From Desulfosporosinus sp. Tol-M (GTDB lineage: Bacteria > Bacillota > Desulfitobacteriia > Desulfitobacteriales > Desulfitobacteriaceae), in contig JQID01000068.1 in the NCBI GenBank assembly GCA_000770645.1, positions 1 through 39,815 of the forward strand: DNA of 39,815 bases, in the 5' to 3' direction. How positions within the stretch are numbered: the stretch's first letter is position 1; every line of letters starts with the position of its first letter. Below, piece after piece: positions 6,737 to 13,569 of the stretch. The translations under genes and the position numbers were made by a program. Under the pieces are notes generated by a model, which was not told where the DNA came from, searched no databases, and worked only from the letters and a program-made list of their open reading frames with translations.

Positions 6737-9289
6737 CTAACGACGCAAAGTATTAACCCACTCTCGAGCCATGTCCTTCTCTTCTTCGATAGTACTTATG
6801 CGGCCTTCAAGCCAAGCCCTGCGCACTCGATCAAGAATTACACCGATCTCCGGTCCTTCTTGAACACCCATCTGCAGAAGTGCCCTTCCATCTAAAGACA
6901 TCTTAATTCTTTGGCTGGCCTCGAGACATTTCCTAATCAGCTTATTAAAGCGGTCATCCTGAGCTAAAACCAAAACTACTCCCTTTGGGACTTTATTGAG
7001 TAATCTGTCCATCTCACTCAGAGTCAATGGTTCCTTTAAAGCCTCGCGTAGACGCACATAGGTCAGGGTATCATCCCGCAGGGATTTGTTGAGGCATACT
7101 CGCTCAAGCAATTTTTCAATAGTTGGCGAGTCCATTTTAGAAATTGAAACTAACCAACGCATCTGCAACGACCGATTAGCACTGTCCTCGGCTTCATCTA
7201 AGTTAAAGTTCCAATCGTAATCTTCACCAAACCACGCCTTTAACAAACCAGTGCTGATTAAGGCCCGACCCATAGCCTGATAATTTTTTTCTTTGAAGAT
7301 GAGCAGGATTTCCTCTGTAAAACGTTCAATACTCAGCCTAGAAAGGACTCCCGACTCTAGCGCAGTATATATAGCCTCCTCAGTTTCTTTGGCTAACATA
7401 AATTGATAACGTTCTGAGAAACGTATTGCCCTTAGCATCCGAGTAGGGTCATCTATAAAGCTAATATTATGCAAGAAACGAATTTTTTTTTGCTGTAAAT
7501 CCCGCTTCCCGCCATAATAATCCACGAGTTCCCCAAAACGCCCGGCATTCAAACAGATGGCCATGGAATTGATAGTAAAGTCGCGTCGAAAGAGGTCATC
7601 GCGCAGGCAGGATTCCTCGACTTGAGGTAGTGCTCCGGGGGAGGAATAATATTCCCAGCGCGTACTGGCTACGTCAAGATGACTCCCATCGGGAAAAACA
7701 ATCCGGGCCGTTCCAAACTTAATATGCTCAGTGAGTTTCCCGTCCGGCAAGCGTTTTAACAATGCTTTGGCAAATTGACCACCACTACCTTCGACGATAA
7801 AATCCAGATCTTGAGTGGGGGAAAAGAGGAGCAAATCCCTGACAAATCCTCCTACAATATAAACGGAGCACCCTTCTTCCTGGGCAGTATCTCGTACAGC
7901 TTCAAGGAGCTTCCGTTTCTCTGCCGGGAGACCTTCTATCAAATCCAAAATATCCTGACGCATGGCGACGCTACGTTCGCGAACAAGTTGCGTTTCCATA
8001 GGAACCGGACCTCCATGAACGAAACGCAAAACATCCGATCGGGAAACAATTCCAACGACATTTCCATCTTCAACCACTGGGAGACGCCCAATATCATGCT
8101 GCACCATCAGACGCTGGACTTCATCCCAAGGGGCCTCTGCTTCTACCGTAATCACCCGTGTAGTCATAAAACCCTTCACTGGTGCATGTTTCAGACCGTG
8201 TTTAATCGATTTTTCCACATCCCGCCGGGAAATAATCCCCACTAAATGCTTATCTTCAATGACAGGTACTCCTGTATGCCCATAACGCAATAGAATTTGT
8301 TCAACCTCACCAAGCGGCGTCTCCGGGGTCACGGTCTTCACGGGATAACTCATCATGTCACGCACCAGATGAGGGCGTATAGCGCGACTCCGAAGCCCTT
8401 GACGCAGTTGTTGCAAGATTACCGGGATTTCAGCGTTTTTAATAGTCGCTGAAGCAGACCTCGTATGGCCCGCCCCACCAAATATCCGTACTAACCCATC
8501 GACGGGCAAACCTCTCCTTCTGGAACGGCCCACGACGTATACCCGATTCTCCATTTTGACTAACAAAAACCAGGTATCAGCGCTTTCAAGCTCCCCTATT
8601 TGATGAGCCAGTAAAGAAAGCCCTCCGACATAGTCTTCTGTCTCAGCATACGCAAGATACACAGGCAAGCCATCAAATAATTCGGTCTGCCCTTGGTCCA
8701 GTAATTGTTGCAAGAGTTCTTTTTGTTCTTCAGCAAGCGGTCTTCGTAAATATTGGGCAATAACCCCTAAATTCGCTCCTTGCCCTAATAAATAAACCAC
8801 AGCCTGAACATCACGTACTGTGGTACTATCAAACAATAAGCTTCCAGTATCGTCATAGATTCCGATGGCAATCAAAGTCGCTTCAAAACCACTTAAGGGC
8901 AACCCCAGCGCTGCCAATTTTTCAACAAGGATTGTTGCGCACGCACCAACCGTTTCAATAACCATACCCGGTTTGAGTTCTCCAGAATAAGGATGGTGGT
9001 CATAAATTTCCACCTGAACGCTAGGAAGCTTAGCCACCTTTTCGCCCAACAAACCCGCACGACGCAGTTCATGGGTATCTACAAGAATAATCCGAGATAC
9101 TTCGTCCATATTAATATCCTGAGCTCTGTAAAACCGCAATTGATCCTTAGATAGTGCCAAAAAATCTTGAACATAGACGTTAGGTTTTCCGTCCATGACC
9201 AACACACTGTTCGGGTAAATTTTTTGGGCAGCCACCATTGACGCCAGAGCATCAAAATCGAGTTGGCGATGAGCCAAAATGATATCCAT
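6737..9289 (-). CDS. DHH/DHHA1-CBS-CBS-tRNA nucleotidyltransferase fusion
   Basis: An 850-residue multidomain protein. Residues 1-305 are a DHH phosphoesterase with DFD (11-13), VDTHE (70-74), DHHP (97-100) and the DHHA1 motif GGAGHTRSASA. Two CBS domains follow (about 310-430; MTTRVITVEAEAPWDEVQRLM). The C-terminal half is a class II tRNA CCA/A-adding nucleotidyltransferase with VGGFVRDLL, the metal pair DLDF and RRDFTINSMA. Fusions of this layout are known in some bacteria, where the nucleotidyltransferase may add only A or CC; which activity applies here cannot be read from sequence. The DHH part suggests cleavage of small RNAs or cyclic/oligonucleotides, and CBS pairs often bind adenylates. 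Start ATG 9289 has GAGG 8 nt upstream. First gene of the operon. Confidence 0.93.
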   Translation of the reverse strand: MDIILAHRQLDFDALASMVAAQKIYPNSVLVMDGKPNVYVQDFLALSKDQLRFYRAQDINMDEVSRIILVDTHELRRAGLLGEKVAKLPSVQVEIYDHHPYSGELKPGMVIETVGACATILVEKLAALGLPLSGFEATLIAIGIYDDTGSLLFDSTTVRDVQAVVYLLGQGANLGVIAQYLRRPLAEEQKELLQQLLDQGQTELFDGLPVYLAYAETEDYVGGLSLLAHQIGELESADTWFLLVKMENRVYVVGRSRRRGLPVDGLVRIFGGAGHTRSASATIKNAEIPVILQQLRQGLRSRAIRPHLVRDMMSYPVKTVTPETPLGEVEQILLRYGHTGVPVIEDKHLVGIISRRDVEKSIKHGLKHAPVKGFMTTRVITVEAEAPWDEVQRLMVQHDIGRLPVVEDGNVVGIVSRSDVLRFVHGGPVPMETQLVRERSVAMRQDILDLIEGLPAEKRKLLEAVRDTAQEEGCSVYIVGGFVRDLLLFSPTQDLDFIVEGSGGQFAKALLKRLPDGKLTEHIKFGTARIVFPDGSHLDVASTRWEYYSSPGALPQVEESCLRDDLFRRDFTINSMAICLNAGRFGELVDYYGGKRDLQQKKIRFLHNISFIDDPTRMLRAIRFSERYQFMLAKETEEAIYTALESGVLSRLSIERFTEEILLIFKEKNYQAMGRALISTGLLKAWFGEDYDWNFNLDEAEDSANRSLQMRWLVSISKMDSPTIEKLLERVCLNKSLRDDTLTYVRLREALKEPLTLSEMDRLLNKVPKGVVLVLAQDDRFNKLIRKCLEASQRIKMSLDGRALLQMGVQEGPEIGVILDRVRRAWLEGRISTIEEEKDMAREWVNTLRR

Positions 9290-9329
9290 AGCAACATCCT
9301 CAAATTCCTTATCATCAGGATTTTATTAA

Positions 9330-9359
9330 ATTATACCATCATCTGCCTGTTTACAGCAA
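9330..9359 (-). promoter_or_regulatory. Promoter of the DHH-CBS / M50 / trpS / scpAB operon
   Basis: On the minus strand TTGCTG (9354-9359) and TATAAT (9330-9335) are separated by 18 bp, 40 bp before the first gene. This is a vegetative sigma-A type promoter. Confidence 0.65.
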
Positions 9360-9430
9360 CTTCAAGAGCTCTATGCCATTATTCATTACTCCTAGCGATG
9401 GTATCGGTTTAACGGGCTGGCTTCCGACCT

Positions 9431-9450
9431 GAATAAAAAGATTTTTATTC
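9431..9450. repeat. AT-rich palindrome
   Basis: GAATAAAAA and TTTTTATTC form a perfect 9-bp stem with a 2-base loop. It sits between the upstream gene's terminator and the operon promoter and may act as an extra bidirectional terminator. A CCGCACAGCGG hairpin lies at 9461-9471. Nothing else is seen in 9360-9490. Confidence 0.4.
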
Positions 9451-9490
9451 ATCAGTGGTACCGCACAGCGGCATAGGGCTTCTGACTGGT

Positions 9491-9526
9491 AAAAAAAGAA
9501 ACATCAAAACCGTTCCGGCTTGATGT
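9491..9526 (-). terminator. Rho-independent terminator
   Basis: On the minus strand ACATCAAGCC pairs with the facing GG..TTGATGT and runs into TTCTTTTTTT. It ends transcription of the gene at 9552-9893. Confidence 0.8.
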
Positions 9527-9551
9527 CCTAATCCAATGAAAATGGAGCTCC

Positions 9552-9893
9552 TTAGATGCTGGTGTTAATTTCTTCCGTTGCTTGTTCAATCTCCTGCGGG
9601 GACATCCCGTCTTTTCCCAGATGGAACTTAATTGCATCTCTCCAAAAACCACATTTAGCGCTTATCTTTTTAAACGCTTTGGCCGTGGTTTTACTCCCCT
9701 TTGCTCTAGCATCTGCATTGGATTGAACAACCGAACAAATATAGAGTGCTTTAACGCGAGCGTCCTTATCAAGATCGTTAAACGTTTGGTTCAGTTCTGA
9801 AATCAGTTGGCGATAATACTCCGCAAACTCCTCAAAAGGGATTTCCGTTTCCATTTGTAAGTACTCTTTTAACTTTTCTAGCAGCTTCTCCAA
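9552..9893 (-). CDS. Conserved-looking hypothetical protein, 113 residues
   Basis: I do not recognise a family. From the TTG at 9893 (GGAGG 7-8 nt upstream) the protein starts LEKLLEKLKEYLQ and is mostly alpha-helical and charged, with YYRQLISELNQTFNDL and the basic stretch ARAKGSKTTAKAFKKI, ending QEIEQATEEINTSI. It has no signal peptide or membrane segment, so it is probably a small cytoplasmic helical protein. The longer frame to 10010 has a Cys-rich, unlikely N-terminus and no ribosome site. It has its own promoter and terminator, so it is a single-gene unit, which supports it being real. Confidence 0.7.
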   Translation of the reverse strand: MEKLLEKLKEYLQMETEIPFEEFAEYYRQLISELNQTFNDLDKDARVKALYICSVVQSNADARAKGSKTTAKAFKKISAKCGFWRDAIKFHLGKDGMSPQEIEQATEEINTSI

Positions 9894-9934
9894 TGTACAC
9901 CCTCCAAAAATTCCTCCATATAACAACCTCATGT

Positions 9935-9963
9935 ATTTTATAACTGTTTCTTCAAAAAGACAA
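9935..9963 (-). promoter_or_regulatory. Promoter of the 113-residue gene
   Basis: TTGTCT (9958-9963) and TAAAAT (9935-9940) on the minus strand, 17 bp apart, about 40 bp before the TTG start. Confidence 0.55.
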
Positions 9964-10096
9964 GAGCATCTGTTATTGCAGCCACTTATTCTTCCGAAAA
10001 AAATCATCACTACCAGGAAGATGAGGAACTATACTATCTCATAATGCGGGTTTCAATTCCTCGCGTTTTAGTTTATGTAGAAAAGAAGTATCCAAA

Positions 10097-10141
10097 GAAT
10101 AAGGCTGGGAGCATATCAATGAATATGCTTCAGCCTTATTC
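10097..10141 (-). terminator. Hairpin terminator after the LCP gene
   Basis: An 11-bp perfect outer stem (GAATAAGGCTG/CAGCCTTATTC) and a 6-bp inner stem (GCATAT/ATATGC) start 8 bases after the LCP stop. The T-tract is weak (TTCTTT), so termination is inferred from structure and position. Confidence 0.55.
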
Positions 10142-10148
10142 CCTAACG

Positions 10149-11279
10149 CTAAATTCCGAACGTGCTGCTGGTTTTTCCCTCTTCGAAAAGCTTCTTAACA
10201 ACAGCGCGTGACTTCTCAGGGTTAACTTTCCAGTAACTTATATTGTTTTCGGTGAGGAAATTACCCGGTAAGGTTTGGGATGATATCTCTGGATTTTTAT
10301 TACGTAGCAAATAATTCGACATCGCCCATAATTGAGCTATTGAAAGGTTAGTTTCCACTGATTTGGCGATTTGAGGGACAATCCAGGGTAACTTGGGAAC
10401 TGTCTTAACTTGCAGAAATTCATTCCCTATTGCTTTTATAATTGCCTGCTGCCGCGCCGTCCTTGATATGTCCGCCAAGGCATCTTGACGGAACCTGGCA
10501 TATTGCAAAGCCTGTGCTCCATCTAATCGTTGAGTTCCTTTTTTGAGATTTATCACGCCGTCTGATAAGTCTCCGGTAACATAATACATATTTTTTTCAA
10601 TATTGAGTGTTATTCCTCCCAGTGTATCAATAATCGACTTAAATCCATTAAAATTTGTGATAACGTAACCGTCAATAGACTGGCCTATTAAACCTTCGAT
10701 TAAAGCTGTTGTTGTATTAATTCCTTTACCAACTCGTGCAGCAGCATTAATTTTTCCCTTTCCATAGCCCGGCACAGTAACTTGGGTATCTCGAGGGATG
10801 GAAAGGATAGCAACTTTACCGTTCAGGGTATTAACACTGGCTACTAAAAGAGTATCCGTATTACTGAGCGTTGTATCACCGGGTCGACGATCTACCCCAA
10901 CTAATAGAACCGTAAACCGTTCCCCTTTAAAGTTGGATACCGGCTCGTTGTTTGGCTCAGGGTAATCTGGCTCTACTACAGAGTTATCCGAGCGTTCTCC
11001 AGAGTCGTCCTCACTCGCCCTGGTTTGTTCTTGAGCTTGCTCCCAGTACACTTCATACTCAATTGGATTAATGATCGGTTTTTTTTCATTTCCTACTACT
11101 TGACTCACCAGGACGGCACCTAAAACCAAACTGATTCCTAGAAATAACCCCAGTAGCATGGCTTTATTGTGGGTTGTTAAGACCCGGAGAATTGTTCGGC
11201 CATAGGATTTATTTTCCTGCATCCGAGTCCACTCCATTTCCAAAGCTTTCTTATTTCTTTTTCTTCTCTTTAGAATCAA
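10149..11279 (-). CDS. LytR-CpsA-Psr (LCP) family wall-polymer ligase
   Basis: A 376-residue protein with a basic cytoplasmic N-terminus, one membrane segment (about 41-63), an acidic low-complexity linker (about 80-118) and an LCP domain. Visible LCP signatures are LLVGVDRR (125-132), SNTDTLLVASVN, LSIPRDT (159-165), GKINAA, and LDGAQALQYARFRQD followed by DISRTARQQ. Proteins of this family attach undecaprenyl-phosphate-linked polymers such as teichoic acids or capsule to peptidoglycan on the outer face of the membrane. The start is TTG 11279, 5 nt after GGAG; later ATGs are possible but would trim only basic residues. The 175 bases upstream, to 11454, show no convincing promoter. Confidence 0.93.
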   Translation of the reverse strand: MILKRRKRNKKALEMEWTRMQENKSYGRTILRVLTTHNKAMLLGLFLGISLVLGAVLVSQVVGNEKKPIINPIEYEVYWEQAQEQTRASEDDSGERSDNSVVEPDYPEPNNEPVSNFKGERFTVLLVGVDRRPGDTTLSNTDTLLVASVNTLNGKVAILSIPRDTQVTVPGYGKGKINAAARVGKGINTTTALIEGLIGQSIDGYVITNFNGFKSIIDTLGGITLNIEKNMYYVTGDLSDGVINLKKGTQRLDGAQALQYARFRQDALADISRTARQQAIIKAIGNEFLQVKTVPKLPWIVPQIAKSVETNLSIAQLWAMSNYLLRNKNPEISSQTLPGNFLTENNISYWKVNPEKSRAVVKKLFEEGKTSSTFGI

Positions 11280-11454
11280 TCAATCTCCATCAAAATATTC
11301 AAAGCAAAATATGAAATATTTAGAAACGTAAAAGTTTTTGTTGATTAAGTGGCTTTTCCAATCCCATTCTTCATTTCTTCTCCAGGTACCACCACGCCGT
11401 TATTTACATATACTGCCAATATAAGTATCCGGGCTTAAGAAAGGGGGACTGACA

Positions 11455-11823
11455 TTGAACCCTGGATACCCTGGTGTACCGGTATTACGAAGTTCTCTAC
11501 TCTTCCATCATAATACCGGACTTAACTGTCCCACCTATAATCCTGCCCAACCACGGGGCGCTCAATTAACCACTAACTTATATTTCCCCCATCCTTCTTC
11601 GCCCCCTATTACCCAATCTTATCCCTACTACTCTGCCATGCCTCATTCTATGGTTCCTTCACTGGCACCCTTCTCGCCTTATTCTATCCCTCCAGTCACG
11701 TATGCTTCGACCGTCTCCTCGAAAGGATTGGGCACCATCCTGATTGCAACTCTTATGTTGGTGGCCCTGGATCTTGTGATTGTTCGCCCACAGAAATGCG
11801 AAAAAAGGACCCGCAAGCGTTAA
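11455..11823 (+). CDS. Small Pro/Ser/Tyr-rich protein with a C-terminal membrane segment
   Basis: A 122-residue protein that I cannot place in a family. Residues 1-90 are rich in Pro, Ser, Tyr and Thr (SYPYYSAMPHSM, FSPYSIPPVTY). A single hydrophobic stretch at about 92-110 (LGTILIATLMLVALDLVIV) is followed by a basic tail (KCEKRTRKR), giving the layout of a tail-anchored or type Ib membrane protein. The start is TTG 11455 with GGGGG 7 nt upstream. It is the only plus-strand gene between 1.6 and 25.9 kb and ends inside a terminator. Low-complexity Pro/Tyr proteins occur on spore and cell surfaces, but that is only a suggestion. Confidence 0.65.
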   Translation: MNPGYPGVPVLRSSLLFHHNTGLNCPTYNPAQPRGAQLTTNLYFPHPSSPPITQSYPYYSAMPHSMVPSLAPFSPYSIPPVTYASTVSSKGLGTILIATLMLVALDLVIVRPQKCEKRTRKR

Positions 11824-11844
11824 ATAACGCACACGGTCCTTTTT
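11802..11844. terminator. Bidirectional terminator between convergent genes
   Basis: AAAAAGGACC (11802-11811) pairs with GGTCCTTTTT (11835-11844), and an inner GCGTT/AACGC stem lies at 11817-11830. T-runs on both strands suit the small plus-strand gene and lysA. The left arm lies inside the coding end of the plus-strand gene. Confidence 0.85.
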
Positions 11845-11936
11845 CCTGCTAATCAGAAAGTTTAATTGATAATCAGCGAAGGCTTAGCTCTAACCTGGTT
11901 TTCTATATGGGCATCTTACCGGCTTGCCCGTTGTAA

Positions 11937-13250
11937 CTACTTCAAGCGCGCAGGCAGAACATCATTGCGCAGTAAGTCCGAATGAGTTTCACGTCTTACG
12001 ATCACATCGGCATGACCGCCCGCCACTAGAACCACCCCCGGCCTTGTAAGCCGATTATAATTCGAGGACATGGAATAGTTATAAGCACCCGTACAAGAAA
12101 CAGCCAATAGATCACCCGATATAGCTTTGGGCAAATCAATATCCAAAATCAACATATCTCCGGATTCACAACACTTTCCGGTAACGGAAACCGATTCAAC
12201 TGTTTCTTCACTAGCGCGGTTGGCAAGAACTGCCTCGTAACGTGCTTGATATAGTGCAAGTCGCGGATTGTCTGTCATACCCCCATCCACTGCAATATAT
12301 TTCCGGATCTCGGGAATCTCTTTGATGGAACCTACGGTATAGAGTGTGGTTCCTGCTGTTCCTACGATCGAACGTCCCGGCTCAATAATAATTTTTGGAC
12401 GCGGAAACTTCTGATCCCGACAAGCATCCTCCAAAGCAGCCTGCACTGTTTTGGCATAATCCGTAATCTGAGCAGGCTCATCCCCGGACGCGTAATAAAT
12501 CCCAAATCCTCCGCCAAGGTTAAGCTCTTGCAGCAGGTAACCGATACGCACATGAATATCTGACATATAGCCAATCATTATCTGAACCTCATGCCGGAAG
12601 GAATCTAATTCAAAGATTTGTGACCCGATATGAGCATGAATCCCTTCTACTACGAGAAAGGGACAGGATAATGCTAAATCCAGCGCCCGGTCTGCTGTAC
12701 CGTCTGATAAGGTAAAACCAAACTTAGAATCGATCTGACCTGTCCGAATGTACTCATGGGTATGCGCTTCAATCCCTGGTGTCACCCGAAGGAGGATATT
12801 GACTCTTTGATTCAAATCTTCCGCCAGCTCATTTAATATACTCATCTCATGAAAATTATCTACGACAATCCTACCAACACCAGCGTTTATTGCCATTGTC
12901 AGTTCTTCACGAGATTTATTATTGCCATGAAAGTAAATTCGCGCAGCCGGGAAATTGGCCTGAAGAGCAGTATAAAGTTCCCCTCCGGAGACAACATCTA
13001 AGCCTAGTCCTTCTTCATCAATAATCCGGCACATGGCCAGCGTTGAAAACGCTTTCGAAGCATAAATAACCTCCGCATTTTCCATGCCCTTCACGAACGA
13101 ACCCTGGTACTGTTGGCAAATGTCCCGAATATGGGCTTCATCCATGATGTAAAGCGGCGTCCCAAATTTTTTAGCTAATTCTACAGTGTCACAGCCGCCA
13201 ATTTCTAAATGTCCTTGCTCATTCACCAATTGTGTACCGTGCAGTCTCAT
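11937..13250 (-). CDS. lysA: Diaminopimelate decarboxylase
   Basis: A 437-residue PLP enzyme of the alanine-racemase-like fold that decarboxylates meso-diaminopimelate to L-lysine, the last step of lysine synthesis. The PLP lysine is Lys66 in VIYASKAFS. Other marks are HAHIGSQIF, the phosphate-binding LNLGGGFGIYY, EPGRSIVGTAG, CCESGDML (the Cys donated across the dimer) and GAYNYSMSSNYN. The start is ATG 13250 with GAGGAAGAGG upstream; an in-frame extension up to 13382 adds 44 residues absent from the family and is better read as a leader. It is transcribed alone, behind a promoter and a terminator-like hairpin. Confidence 0.96.
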   Translation of the reverse strand: MRLHGTQLVNEQGHLEIGGCDTVELAKKFGTPLYIMDEAHIRDICQQYQGSFVKGMENAEVIYASKAFSTLAMCRIIDEEGLGLDVVSGGELYTALQANFPAARIYFHGNNKSREELTMAINAGVGRIVVDNFHEMSILNELAEDLNQRVNILLRVTPGIEAHTHEYIRTGQIDSKFGFTLSDGTADRALDLALSCPFLVVEGIHAHIGSQIFELDSFRHEVQIMIGYMSDIHVRIGYLLQELNLGGGFGIYYASGDEPAQITDYAKTVQAALEDACRDQKFPRPKIIIEPGRSIVGTAGTTLYTVGSIKEIPEIRKYIAVDGGMTDNPRLALYQARYEAVLANRASEETVESVSVTGKCCESGDMLILDIDLPKAISGDLLAVSCTGAYNYSMSSNYNRLTRPGVVLVAGGHADVIVRRETHSDLLRNDVLPARLK

Positions 13251-13290
13251 TTCCTCTTCCTCTCTTTCTATATATAAGCTATTCAGAAAG

Positions 13291-13364
13291 AATAAAAATG
13301 GCAACAGAAGGAGGTCCTCTGTTGCCATAGGCTTATCTATTACCACTACCACAACTTTCTCCAT
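13291..13364 (-). promoter_or_regulatory. Putative lysA attenuator with Val/Leu-rich leader frame
   Basis: Between the lysA promoter and the lysA start, minus-strand ATGGCAACAGA (13318-13328) and TCTGTTGCCAT (13298-13308) form a perfect 11-bp stem followed by TTTTTATT, a strong intrinsic terminator. An ATG at 13364 begins MEKVVVVVIDKP, then a LLLL run inside the hairpin, and continues in frame into lysA. No lysine riboswitch or T-box motif is visible. Either a translated leader or an unknown factor may decide read-through. The leader start has no good ribosome site, which weakens the translation model. Confidence 0.5.
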
Positions 13365-13428
13365 GATACACTTGCGATCCAAACCCCTAATATATTTTTC
13401 GAAAGATGAGAATTATTAAGATTCGTTA

Positions 13429-13457
13429 ATAATAACAGAATTATTGACACAGGTCAA
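13429..13457 (-). promoter_or_regulatory. Promoter of lysA
   Basis: TTGACC (13452-13457) and TATTAT (13429-13434) on the minus strand, 17 bp apart. It gives a leader of about 170 nt before the lysA start. Confidence 0.7.
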
Positions 13458-13516
13458 CCATTTTTTATGGCATCCTGAATATATATTGCCCCCCATTAAT
13501 CTCAAATAGATGATAA

Positions 13517-13551
13517 GCACCACTTTCCATTTAAGATCTGGAAAGTGGTGC
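13517..13551 (-). terminator. Hairpin after the giant surface protein gene
   Basis: GCACCACTTTCCA (13517-13529) and TGGAAAGTGGTGC (13539-13551) form a perfect 13-bp stem 18 bases after the stop. There is no good T-tract, so it may act as a terminator or an mRNA 3' stabiliser. Confidence 0.55.
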
Positions 13552-13569
13552 CATGCTAGTTTCGTTCTA

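Noticed and set aside
7775..8245. 156-codon plus-strand ORF inside the DHH-CBS fusion gene.
   Set aside because: It lies wholly antisense to a well-supported gene and has no recognisable domain or ribosome site.
9451..9480. T-box-like sequence GTGGTACCGC on the plus strand.
   Set aside because: No specifier stem, no following antiterminator partner and no plus-strand gene downstream; the genes here are on the minus strand.
13250..13382. Long N-terminal extension of LysA as part of the enzyme.
   Set aside because: Diaminopimelate decarboxylases lack it, it contains the terminator hairpin, and ATG 13250 has its own GAGGAAGAGG site.
13250..13421. Lysine riboswitch in the lysA leader.
   Set aside because: The leader before the hairpin is only about 90 nt and none of the conserved L-box core motifs is visible.
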